In this document: one piece after another, positions 1 through 7,550 of the stretch
Position numbering within the stretch: position 1 is the stretch's first letter
How the letters are laid out: every line of letters begins with the position of its first letter
Assembly (NCBI RefSeq): GCF_020404765.1
Contig: NZ_JAIVEM010000023.1
Span: 1-64,000 of the forward strand
Source of the DNA: Paenibacillus sp. BJ-4
GTDB lineage: Bacteria; Bacillota; Bacilli; Paenibacillales; Paenibacillaceae
Direction: 5' to 3'
DNA length: 64,000 bases
Translations under genes and position numbers: made by a program
The notes under the pieces: generated by a model
Told to the model about the DNA's origin: nothing
Seen by the model: only the letters and a program-made list of their open reading frames with translations
Databases searched by the model: none

Positions 1-1
1 A

Positions 2-1390
2 GAAGGGAAGCCTTACTATGTGGAAATCACTTCGGGAGCACTGACGGATTCGGCGATGAACCCGTATGCGGGAATGCATACGCCGCAGGACTGGACATTC
101 CGTACACAAGATGAACGCTCACATCGTTCTAAGGATAAAGAAACATCTGATCAGGATACCTCGTCTGCTGCTTCCCAAACAGAGAGCAAGGCTGGTGCCG
201 TATTAACAGACGCTAAGACAACATCCGATAAGAGCAGCGCAATTCAACTTATTAGGTTGAATGATGGTGACGCTAGTCAAGCTCTGAATGTTACAATCGG
301 TGAGCAGAAAGAGCTGATCGTCGATGCCTCGGGATACAATAAAGCAGCAAAAGTGAGTATACCTACTGCCTTTTTAAAAGAATATGAAAAAGGAAATACA
401 AAGGTACCGATTAGCATTCGCACAGCAGTAGCACAGTTTACTCTTTCTAGTGAACTGGTCGACAAATTGGTCTCATTATATCCTGAAGACAATCTGATCG
501 TCGAAATTTCAGTGTTGACAGGTGAAAACAGAACACAAGTACGGCAAGCTATTGCTGACACGGGGTTAGCGGGTGTTGTGGTAAACCCGGTTGATTTTAA
601 GCTTATGGCTGGAAATCAAGAGATCACTGAATTTTTCGGGCACTACGTGGAACGGAAATTGATTCTGGATCATGAAGTTGATCCTGAGCATGTAGCAGCC
701 GTATGGTTCGATCCTAAGACAGGTGCGTTGTCGTCTGTTCCCGTGTTGATCCGGAATGTGAATGGACAAACGGAGGCAATCATCAAGTCAAATCATAACA
801 GCATTTATGCTGTAGTCTCGACAGACAAAAAGTTTAAGGATCTGGAGAATCATTGGGCGCAAAAAGATGTGGAGATGTTGGCAAACAAGCTGATTGTCAA
901 AGGTGTCCAGCCTGATATTTTTGAACCGAATCGGGCTGTAACAAGAGCTGAATTTGTGGCACTGCTTGTGCGTGGGCTCGGTATGCAGGAGAAGCCGTTA
1001 ACAGAGCATTTTACAGATGTGAAAGAAAATACTTGGTATGCTGGTAGTGTTGGTGCTGCGATGGAAGCTGGTCTAATCCGTGGTTACGGTAATCAGTCAT
1101 TTGGGCCAGATAAGCTGATTACACGCGAGGAGATCGCGGTCATTACCGAAAAGGCTGCACATTACGTTCAGACTCTGAATGCCGGTTCTGCTAGTGAGAA
1201 ATATAAAGAGATTTACAGTGATGCTTCGACTGTTTCTCCTTGGGCCCAAGAGGCTATGGCACAGGCCACAGAGCAAGGCTTAATCAAAGGCGTAACTCCA
1301 GGATTACTTGCTCCCAAACAGCAGGCGAACCGGGTGGAAGCGACCTCGATATTAAAACGATTTTTGCAACTTATTAAATTTACAAATTAA
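2..1390 (+). CDS. SLH-domain surface protein, C-terminal part (5' end outside window)
   Basis: The reading frame is open at the left edge (it reads EGKPYYVEITSGALTD before the first possible GTG at 20), so this is the C-terminal part of a longer protein. The first visible residues resemble the end of a bacterial Ig-like (Big_5/SwmB) repeat. A low-complexity Ser/Thr/Lys linker and a domain of unknown type follow. Three SLH repeats fill the last ~180 residues (starting near FKDLENHWAQ, FTDVKENTWY and YSDASTVSPW), each ending in an R-x-E type motif (TRAEF, TREEI, NRVEA). SLH domains bind pyruvylated secondary cell wall polymer, so the product is probably secreted and wall-anchored. A terminator follows the stop codon. 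The function of the missing N-terminus cannot be judged. Confidence 0.9.
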   Translation, partial: EGKPYYVEITSGALTDSAMNPYAGMHTPQDWTFRTQDERSHRSKDKETSDQDTSSAASQTESKAGAVLTDAKTTSDKSSAIQLIRLNDGDASQALNVTIGEQKELIVDASGYNKAAKVSIPTAFLKEYEKGNTKVPISIRTAVAQFTLSSELVDKLVSLYPEDNLIVEISVLTGENRTQVRQAIADTGLAGVVVNPVDFKLMAGNQEITEFFGHYVERKLILDHEVDPEHVAAVWFDPKTGALSSVPVLIRNVNGQTEAIIKSNHNSIYAVVSTDKKFKDLENHWAQKDVEMLANKLIVKGVQPDIFEPNRAVTRAEFVALLVRGLGMQEKPLTEHFTDVKENTWYAGSVGAAMEAGLIRGYGNQSFGPDKLITREEIAVITEKAAHYVQTLNAGSASEKYKEIYSDASTVSPWAQEAMAQATEQGLIKGVTPGLLAPKQQANRVEATSILKRFLQLIKFTN

Positions 1391-1423
1391 AAAACAATGA
1401 ATTAGACGAATAAATACTTTTTT

Positions 1424-1452
1424 TGGCGGTCCAGGTGGATCGCCATTTTTTA
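1424..1452 (+). terminator. Rho-independent terminator after SLH gene
   Basis: A GGCGGTCC / GGATCGCC stem with one G-T pair (1425-1444) and a 4-nt loop is followed by a T-run, 34 bases after the SLH gene stop. Confidence 0.75.
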
Positions 1453-1526
1453 TGCTTTATATAGATGCTATTATTAGAGCTATCCCTGTTTAATGATAGA
1501 TTTTGTCTAGCGTAAAAGGAGTTGAG

Positions 1527-2291
1527 ATGGTAATGGTGGAGGTGACTGGAATTATCGTGGCAGGTGGACGTTCTAGCAGGATGAGACAGGACAAAGCGCT
1601 GCTCCAGCTTGGAGGAGTTACGGTACTGGAGAGAATAGCTGCTGTGCTGGGGAAAGTTGCGGGACGGGTTATTGTAGTGACTCGAAATACACAGCAGTAT
1701 AGAGGACTTGAGCTGGAAACGACGGCAGACCTATATCCCGGCTTGGGTCCTTTGAGCGGCATTCATGCAGGGCTTTCTGCTTCCACAACGGAATGGGGAA
1801 TCGTCGTAGCCTGTGATATGCCCTTTGTGCAGCCTGAGATATTGCATGCTTTGCTTGCTCACGTAACGAACGGGGCAGCGGCGCAAGAAACAACCAGTGA
1901 ACATAGGAAGCAACAAGTGCAAGAAGCGCAAGAACCATGGGCTGAAAATTTCTTGTTGCCCCAACCCACGAAGTCAGCATTACAGGCAGTGATCGCCTCT
2001 GTAGATGGACGTATACATCCGTTGCTAGGCTTCTATCATCGAAGTGTGCTCCCGTCTGCCGAACAATGTCTGCTTAGTGGTCGCCTTCGTCTGCTTGACT
2101 GGCTGAATTCCCTGAACGTTCGTTATGAGACAGCGGGCGAATGGCCGGGTGCGAGCTTAGACATGTGGAAGCAAGCTGTGTTCAACATGAACTATCCGCA
2201 TGACTATCAGCTTATCTTGAAGCAATTGGAGCGTGCACAAGAGGTACAGGCGTGTAGAAAACCAGAAAATCGAGGAAATTCTGAACGATAA
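1527..2291 (+). CDS. mobA: Molybdenum cofactor guanylyltransferase (MobA-like)
   Basis: This 254-aa protein belongs to the nucleotidyltransferase fold that joins GMP from GTP to molybdopterin. The N-terminal signature GIIVAGGRSSRM..DKALL is present, but Arg-Gln stands where Gly-x is usual between RM and DK. An acidic CDMPF metal-binding motif lies near residue 90. An Ala/Gln/Glu-rich segment around residues 110-145 looks like a family-variable insertion. The start is set at ATG 1527, because AAAGGAG lies 5 nt upstream; an upstream TTG at 1503 would lack a ribosome binding site. No other molybdenum-cofactor genes are in view, so the substrate rests on family similarity. CTP- or sugar-nucleotidyltransferase alternatives are less likely. 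Confidence 0.8.
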   Translation: MVMVEVTGIIVAGGRSSRMRQDKALLQLGGVTVLERIAAVLGKVAGRVIVVTRNTQQYRGLELETTADLYPGLGPLSGIHAGLSASTTEWGIVVACDMPFVQPEILHALLAHVTNGAAAQETTSEHRKQQVQEAQEPWAENFLLPQPTKSALQAVIASVDGRIHPLLGFYHRSVLPSAEQCLLSGRLRLLDWLNSLNVRYETAGEWPGASLDMWKQAVFNMNYPHDYQLILKQLERAQEVQACRKPENRGNSER

Positions 2292-2364
2292 TCACATCAA
2301 GGACAGGAAGGGAGTAGCGGAAAATGAGAGAGAAGATATGTAATGATTGGGGGGAGTACATAAC

Positions 2365-2979
2365 ATGCTGGGAGCTATTATCCATGCCGTTTTATTGGCA
2401 CTGGGGTTGATTTTGCCTTTGGGAGTGCAAAATGTATTTGTGTTTAATCAGGGGGCGTCCCAGTCGAGGTTTCGCAATGCACTGCCTGTCGTCATTACGG
2501 CGGGTGTTTGTGACACAATCCTGATCACGCTTGCGGTTGGGGGGGGATCCCTTGTTTTGCAACGGTTTCTATGGCTCACAAATGTGCTCTATGCGACAGG
2601 CTGTTTGTTTTTGCTGTACATGGCCTGGACCCTTTGGAGATCAGAGGCAGCTTCTTCGGGAGAAAGCCAGCCTATGCTTCCAAAACAGCAGGTCGTTTTT
2701 GCCGCTTCAGTATCCTTACTCAATCCACATGCCATTCTCGACACCGTTGGCGTTATTGGAACCAGCTCGCTCCAATATGACGGTGGAGAACGCTGGGCTT
2801 TCGGCCTGGCCGCCGTGTCAGTATCGTGGATATGGTTTATCAGTCTGGCAATGGCTGGACGTCTCGTAGGACGTATGGATTCAGAAGGAAGGTTCGGCAC
2901 GATGCTCAATAAAATATCGGCACTGATTATTTTAGGTCTGGCTATTTATATGGCTATCAATTTTATCACCAGTATGTGA
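2365..2979 (+). CDS. LysE/ArgO-family amino-acid exporter
   Basis: A 204-aa membrane protein with about six hydrophobic segments. The N-terminal pattern LGLILPLGVQNVFVFNQGA and the central LLNPHAILDTVGVIG match the LysE (basic amino acid exporter) family. Start ATG 2365 has a strong GGGGGGAG eight bases upstream. It begins 73 bases after mobA on the same strand and could be co-transcribed. Arginine or lysine export is the usual activity of the family; the exact substrate cannot be read from the sequence. Confidence 0.85.
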   Translation: MLGAIIHAVLLALGLILPLGVQNVFVFNQGASQSRFRNALPVVITAGVCDTILITLAVGGGSLVLQRFLWLTNVLYATGCLFLLYMAWTLWRSEAASSGESQPMLPKQQVVFAASVSLLNPHAILDTVGVIGTSSLQYDGGERWAFGLAAVSVSWIWFISLAMAGRLVGRMDSEGRFGTMLNKISALIILGLAIYMAINFITSM

Positions 2980-2990
2980 TTCAAACCTTG

Positions 2991-3333
2991 TTAGAAGAAA
3001 AGCTTCAATATTACGAATACCCCGCTCAAAGCGAAGGGAATACCGATCATAAACAGCATAAAGGCAAGGCAGCCTGCCCCATTTACACCGCCAGCAATTT
3101 GGGCGTCCCGAGGGTTTGCCGGATTGTATAATACATTCATTTTGCTGCCAACCCGATTGAAGCTTAGATTGGTGTTATAATATTCCAAAATTTCACAGAT
3201 TCACCTGAAACCGTATAGAAACGTATTTTTAATCGGCGGGTGTAGCTGGTATCTACCGGGTCATCACGGTCAAAGGGAACGACATCAACATAGACCTCAA
3301 TATGCGTATAAAATGAAACCAACAATAACACGT
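2991..3333 (-). pseudogene. DUF3592-family membrane protein, frameshifted remnant
   Basis: On the minus strand the segment RRLKIRFYTVSGESVKF (about 3240-3190) continues, in another frame, as EYYNTNLSFNRVGSKM followed by NVLYNPANPRDAQ and a C-terminal membrane helix (3188-2991). Joined, this matches the usual DUF3592 layout: a TTADGRTVEF-like strand, then VGDKVTVLYDPANP, then a hydrophobic C-terminus. One extra T in the TTTT run near 3190 would restore the frame. The N-terminal membrane helix expected for the family is not recognisable. The function of DUF3592 proteins is unknown. It could be a true pseudogene or a homopolymer sequencing error. Confidence 0.6.
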
Positions 3334-3366
3334 TAATCCATATATCGGAATATCGGACTACGTTGA

Positions 3367-3543
3367 TTATTTTTTGTTCGCTGAGGACATATCAAAATCA
3401 ACATCTTCGATAAATTCAATAACCTCACCATTTACAGAGTTTTGTTGTAAGTCCGTGAGAGAACGGCGGCATTGGGGACAAAGTATATTCGATGCATTAA
3501 ACAAGTTAAATGGAATAAAAAAGTGACGCTGATTACAACAGCG
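3367..3543 (-). pseudogene. Possible zinc-ribbon protein remnant overlapping the fruK end
   Basis: The open frame after the stop at 3544-3546 reads CCNQRHFFIPFNLFNAS, then NILCPQCRRSLTDLQ, then an acidic tail ending ...DMSSANKK. The two cysteine pairs (CC and CPQC) separated by about 20 residues resemble a short zinc ribbon. There is no ATG/GTG ahead of the first cysteines; the only candidate start is TTG 3504, which would remove them. The frame overlaps the last bases of the fruK gene. It is therefore more likely a fragment than an intact gene. Confidence 0.3.
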
Positions 3544-4465
3544 TCACCGTAATGCCTTGCTCCAGATGCTTCACGTCCTGGAGCTCAATCTTGCCGGCCA
3601 TGGCGTGCAAAGCTGCCGCCGTACCGCAGGCCGCTCCCTGCCTTAGCATGGCAGGGAGTTCCAGTCCCGCTGCCGCGCCGGTGACCAGCCCGGCGACCAT
3701 GGCGTCACCGCTGCCGAGCGCGCTGACGATGTCCGCGTGCGGCAGGCTCACGCGGTAGCGTGCATCGCGAGTCACCGCCAGCGCCCCGCGTGCGCCGAGC
3801 GAAATGACGACCAGCTGCGCTCCGGCCTCAAGCAGCTGCGCTGCCGCCGCTTCAGCGGCATCCGGGCGTGCGGCGTCGATGCCAGCGAAGTGGGCGGCCT
3901 CGACCTCGTTAGGCTTCACGAGGTCGGGCTTTCCGTGCAGCCCCAAGCGCAGTGCTTCGCCGCTCGCATCCAGCGCCACCCGTGCGCCGCGCGCCTTCGC
4001 CAGCGTGCACAGCTCGGCGTACAGATCTGATGGGCAGCCGGGGGGCAGACTGCCCGAGAATACGACCCAAGCCGAGTCGGCGGCAAGGGCCGTGATTTTG
4101 CGCCGCAGCGCGGCCAGCTCCAGCGGTCCGATGGTCGGGCCGCTCTCGATGAGCTCGGTCTGCGCGTTCGTGGACGGGTCGAGCACGGTAATGGCGAGAC
4201 GGGTTTCCCCGTGAGCGGCTTCGATGAAATCGGCGCTCACGCCTTCCGCGCTCAATCCGTCGATGAGCAGCCGTCCGGTGTGTCCGGCGACAAATCCGGT
4301 CGCCTGCACAGGCTCCCCCAGTGTGCGAATGACGCGGGCGGCATTCACGCCCTTGCCGCCCGGAACCGTCAGACCGCCTTCGATGCGGTGGACGGCATTC
4401 AAGCCGAAGCCTGCAACCGTATAGATTTTGTCTACAGCTGCGTTAAGCGTTACGGTCGTAATCAC
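3533..4465 (-). CDS. fruK: 1-phosphofructokinase / PfkB-family sugar-phosphate kinase
   Basis: This 310-aa PfkB (ribokinase-superfamily) kinase most resembles FruK/LacC, which phosphorylate fructose-1-phosphate or tagatose-6-phosphate with ATP. Family motifs are TLNAAVDKIY at the N-terminus, GGKGVNAARV (substrate loop, residues ~37-46), FSGSLPPG near residue 137, and GSGDAMVAGL near residue 250 with the catalytic Asp. The start is GTG 4465 with AAGGAG nine bases upstream. It begins 14 nt after the second SMR gene, so it is the last gene of the tetR-SMR-SMR operon, an unusual place; no fructose PTS or fruR is adjacent. The gene is markedly more GC- and alanine-rich than its neighbours, which may reflect transfer or local composition bias. 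Confidence 0.85.
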   Translation of the reverse strand: MITTVTLNAAVDKIYTVAGFGLNAVHRIEGGLTVPGGKGVNAARVIRTLGEPVQATGFVAGHTGRLLIDGLSAEGVSADFIEAAHGETRLAITVLDPSTNAQTELIESGPTIGPLELAALRRKITALAADSAWVVFSGSLPPGCPSDLYAELCTLAKARGARVALDASGEALRLGLHGKPDLVKPNEVEAAHFAGIDAARPDAAEAAAAQLLEAGAQLVVISLGARGALAVTRDARYRVSLPHADIVSALGSGDAMVAGLVTGAAAGLELPAMLRQGAACGTAAALHAMAGKIELQDVKHLEQGITVTLL

Positions 4466-4479
4466 AAAACATCACTCCT

Positions 4480-4794
4480 TTAGGAAATCAGCTTTAATCC
4501 CAGAGCTGCGGCAAGAATCATGGCGATGAACAGGACACGCAGTACGCTTTTTTGCTCACCGTACAAAAACATGCCTACAATCGTGCTGCCTACCGTTCCG
4601 ATACCTGTCCATACCGCATAAGAAGTTCCCATAGGCAGACTCTTCATTGCGTAGCTGAGTAACGAAAAGCTGAGAACAAAGGATACGACCATAAGCATTA
4701 AAGACTTCCATCCCTTGCCAACTGTAATTCCCTTCATACCGATGACTCCGAATACTTCCGAACATCCTGCCATAACCAATGCAAGCCAAGCCAT
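4480..4794 (-). CDS. Small multidrug resistance (SMR) protein, second subunit of a pair
   Basis: A 104-aa four-helix membrane protein of the SMR family. The conserved helix-1 Glu is in AGCSEVFGV (residue ~13), and the LPMGTSYAVWTGIGTVGS signature lies near residue 53. Its start overlaps the stop of the preceding SMR gene by one base (TAATG), typical of translationally coupled SMR pairs such as YkkC/YkkD that act as a heterodimer. Substrates may be cationic drugs or guanidinium compounds; the sequence does not decide. Its upstream partner and the TetR gene suggest substrate-inducible export. Confidence 0.85.
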   Translation of the reverse strand: MAWLALVMAGCSEVFGVIGMKGITVGKGWKSLMLMVVSFVLSFSLLSYAMKSLPMGTSYAVWTGIGTVGSTIVGMFLYGEQKSVLRVLFIAMILAAALGLKLIS

Positions 4795-5135
4795 TATGCG
4801 TCACTTCCTTCCTGAGCACCACGGTCAGTCACTAGTTTCAGGCCAATTACGCCTGCCAGCAAAAGTGCGATTAGCAGCGTTTTGGACCATTGAAACGGTT
4901 CCCCGAATATCAGCATTTCACTTACAACGGTGCCACCTGTACCCAGTCCGGTGAATACGGCATACACCGTGCCGACAGGCAAACGGTTAGCAGCCTTTAT
5001 AATCAAATAAAAGCTGGTTGCGATAGCCAGCACGGTTATAATCCAGGCGAGTACAGAATCAGCGTGCTTCAAGCCTGATACCCATACGACCTCAATAAGG
5101 GCGCCGACAAAAACATAAGTCCAACTGCGATTCAT
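4794..5135 (-). CDS. Small multidrug resistance (SMR) protein, first subunit of a pair
   Basis: A 113-aa four-helix SMR protein: [19 protein letters not shown] at the N-terminus with the conserved Glu of helix 1, and [19 protein letters not shown] near residue 54. Start ATG 5135 is chosen because AGGAGA lies nine bases upstream; an earlier in-frame start at 5183 has no such site. It follows the tetR gene by 63 bases and overlaps the second SMR gene by one base. No guanidine riboswitch is visible in the 63-nt gap, so control is more likely through the TetR protein. Confidence 0.85.
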   Translation of the reverse strand: MNRSWTYVFVGALIEVVWVSGLKHADSVLAWIITVLAIATSFYLIIKAANRLPVGTVYAVFTGLGTGGTVVSEMLIFGEPFQWSKTLLIALLLAGVIGLKLVTDRGAQEGSDA

Positions 5136-5198
5136 GATGAATGCTCTCCTTTTAATATGATTAATTGCCAAAATGATAGCCATTATCTTTCTTCTTCT

Positions 5199-5792
5199 TC
5201 ACGCTTCATGAGATTGGATTAATGTAATCCCACGCCAAAAAACAGGCCACGCAATGTTCAGCCTTCGTTGGTAGCTGATGCTTCCACTGTGCAACAGTTC
5301 CACCATAATTCCGTCCAATAGTGTCATGAAGGATTGAGCGACATCCACAGGCTCCATGTGACCAAAGGGTTCTTTATGCCGAGCGTTTCGCAGCAGGCGG
5401 ATTAATTGTTGATCCATACTTTCCAGAAAGGGATTGGCGATATCTACAATCTTGTTACACAAAGACACGGGCGGGAAGAAGAGGACACGCAACATGAACT
5501 TGGCCGTTTTGCTACTCTCATATTCCTGTCCCATCCAGATCAGGAAGCTGTGCAGTGTTTGCTCCAGCGGTGTATCTTCGCGATCTGAAAAGTATCTAAA
5601 AATACGTAAAGTTTGCTTTTGAAAAGCATACTTCACCACCTGTAAAAATAAATCGTCCTTGCCTTTAAAATGCGCATATATAGACGATTTTCGAATACCA
5701 ACCTCAGTGGCAATACTGCCCATGGAAGCTCCTTCGTATCCATGGGTGGCGAATTGACTTAGAGCGGATTTATAAATTTCTTCCATTCCCAT
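5199..5792 (-). CDS. TetR-family transcriptional regulator
   Basis: A 197-aa regulator with an N-terminal TetR helix-turn-helix: ALSQFATHGYEGASMGSIA, then EVGIRKSSIYAHFKGKDDLF. The C-terminal ligand domain is divergent, as usual. ATG 5792 fits an AGGTGA site five bases upstream; GTG 5801 is an alternative start. It is the first gene of a minus-strand operon with two SMR exporters and fruK, and a palindromic operator candidate lies directly upstream. The expected logic is autorepression of the whole operon, relieved by an exported compound. Confidence 0.85.
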   Translation of the reverse strand: MGMEEIYKSALSQFATHGYEGASMGSIATEVGIRKSSIYAHFKGKDDLFLQVVKYAFQKQTLRIFRYFSDREDTPLEQTLHSFLIWMGQEYESSKTAKFMLRVLFFPPVSLCNKIVDIANPFLESMDQQLIRLLRNARHKEPFGHMEPVDVAQSFMTLLDGIMVELLHSGSISYQRRLNIAWPVFWRGITLIQSHEA

Positions 5793-5805
5793 TTCTCTCA
5801 CCTAC

Positions 5806-5819
5806 CTAACGTTCGTTAG
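5806..5819. promoter_or_regulatory. Candidate TetR operator
   Basis: CTAACG-TT-CGTTAG is a perfect 6-bp inverted repeat with a 2-bp centre, 14 bases before the tetR start. This size and position are typical of TetR-family autoregulatory operators. The assignment to this regulator is inference. Confidence 0.55.
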
Positions 5820-5999
5820 TTTATTCTTGCACGGAAAAAAATAAGTAGCAACCTCACGGGTCCAGTTTTGTACGCTGCTTTCCTCCAGACTCATTTTTTA
5901 TCATCATTTTTAATAAAAAAGTGGGAAGAAATAAGGGGCTCATGTACAATATAATGAAGAATACCTGTCAAATGCAGTCCATTGGAAGTGAGGTTGGTT

Positions 6000-7511
6000 A
6001 TGAGGCGAAGTTTGCTGGCCGTGTTGATCGCGGTTCTGGTGTTTATTATTTATTATTTTGGATTGTTTAATTACATCGGCACAAATGAAGGGACCGTCAT
6101 CAGTATCTTTTCTACCTTGACGGTTATCTCCATCAGTCTGATTATTTTTTCGGAGAATCGTAATCCTTCCACCACGATGTCCTGGATTTTACTTCTGGCT
6201 TTGCTGCCAGTTGTTGGACTTCCTCTTTATTTTTTGTTTGGGCAAAATGTTTTCAAACGGCGCAAGTATGACAAAAAGGCATTGCGTGACCAACAGGCTT
6301 ATGAGCGGATTGAAAAGGATGCCATGCATGTCAAACGCGATCTGACCTGCTTTACAGATGAGCAGCAGCAGTTGATGCGTTTGGCTCGCAGACTGGCCCG
6401 TTCCCCGATTTATTTTGCAACGGAAACTCAAATTCTGAACAATGGAGATGAAACCTTCTCCACTTTGCTGGAAGAGCTGCGCAAGGCGCAGCATCATATC
6501 CATATGGAATATTACATTTTCCGGTCGGATGATATCGGCACCAGCATTCAGAAAATTTTGATCGAAAAAGCTAAAGCAGGCGTCAAGGTTCGGTTTATGT
6601 ACGATGCGGTGGGCAGCATTCAGTTGTCAAAGGCATTTTTGAAGGAGATGAGAGATGCGGGAGTAGAGGTCGTTGCATACGGCGGCGCACGGATTTTGTT
6701 CTTCTCCAGCCGGGTAAATTACCGCAATCACCGTAAAATCGTGGTCATTGACGGCAATATCGGATTGATTGGCGGTCTGAATGTAGGGGATGAGTATCTT
6801 AGTCGCAATAAAGCCTATGGCTTTTGGCGTGACACGCACATGATTGTGAAGGGTGAGGCCGTACGGACGCTGCAACTTATATTTTTGCAGGACTGGCTTC
6901 ATATGACGAGCGAATCGGTGCTGGATAAGGAATATCTGTCTCCCAATATTGAACCGATTACAGACGGGGGGGTGCAGATTATTGCCAGCGGTCCGGATAA
7001 TGAGCGGAGAGTGCTCAAAAATCTGTTCTTCTCCATGATCACGTCCGCCCGTAGGTCGGTCTGGCTCGCCACTCCCTATTTTATCCCAGACGAGGATATT
7101 TTGACTGCCCTACGGATGGCCGCTTTATCTGGCCTGGATGTGCGCATTCTGTTTCCTGCGAAACCGGACAAGTGGCTGCCGTTTCTCGCGTCCCATTCGT
7201 ACTTTCAATCGCTGCTGGAAGTTGGGGTAAAGGTATATGAGTATGAAAAAGGTTTTCTTCACTCCAAGCTGCTCATTATTGACGGCGAGGTTGCGACCAT
7301 CGGAACAGCCAATATGGATATGCGCAGCTTCCATTTGAACTTTGAAGTAAATGCCCTGTTGATTCAAACGCACAGTGTACAGCAGATGGTGAAAGATTAC
7401 GAACGGGACTTGCAGTCTGCCAGTTTAATCGTGCGCGAGGAATTTATGAAAAAGCGTCTGTTCAAACGCTTGATGGAATCACTTGCGCGGTTGCTTTCAC
7501 CACTCTTGTAG
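6000..7511 (+). CDS. cls: Cardiolipin synthase
   Basis: A 503-aa membrane enzyme that condenses two phosphatidylglycerols to cardiolipin and glycerol. Two N-terminal transmembrane helices (residues ~4-22 and ~32-55) are followed by the PLDNc segment and two phospholipase-D HKD motifs: HRKIVVIDGN near residue 242 and HSKLLIIDGE near residue 420, each followed by a G-G/T-x-N motif. Length matches bacterial Cls enzymes. ATG 6000 has GTGAGG six bases upstream; the TTG at 5982 is less likely. A terminator follows the gene. Confidence 0.93.
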   Translation: MRRSLLAVLIAVLVFIIYYFGLFNYIGTNEGTVISIFSTLTVISISLIIFSENRNPSTTMSWILLLALLPVVGLPLYFLFGQNVFKRRKYDKKALRDQQAYERIEKDAMHVKRDLTCFTDEQQQLMRLARRLARSPIYFATETQILNNGDETFSTLLEELRKAQHHIHMEYYIFRSDDIGTSIQKILIEKAKAGVKVRFMYDAVGSIQLSKAFLKEMRDAGVEVVAYGGARILFFSSRVNYRNHRKIVVIDGNIGLIGGLNVGDEYLSRNKAYGFWRDTHMIVKGEAVRTLQLIFLQDWLHMTSESVLDKEYLSPNIEPITDGGVQIIASGPDNERRVLKNLFFSMITSARRSVWLATPYFIPDEDILTALRMAALSGLDVRILFPAKPDKWLPFLASHSYFQSLLEVGVKVYEYEKGFLHSKLLIIDGEVATIGTANMDMRSFHLNFEVNALLIQTHSVQQMVKDYERDLQSASLIVREEFMKKRLFKRLMESLARLLSPLL

Positions 7512-7530
7512 GATGAGTAGATCAAGCCGT

Positions 7531-7550
7531 TACAGGATGATCCTGTTTTT
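7531..7550 (+). terminator. Terminator after cls
   Basis: A stem ACAGGA / TCCTGT with a 3-nt loop and a run of five T, 20 bases after the cls stop. It lies between two convergent genes. Confidence 0.7.

Noticed and set aside
5136..5198. Guanidine (ykkC) riboswitch before the SMR pair
   Set aside because: Only 63 bases separate tetR from the first SMR gene and the conserved ykkC core is absent.
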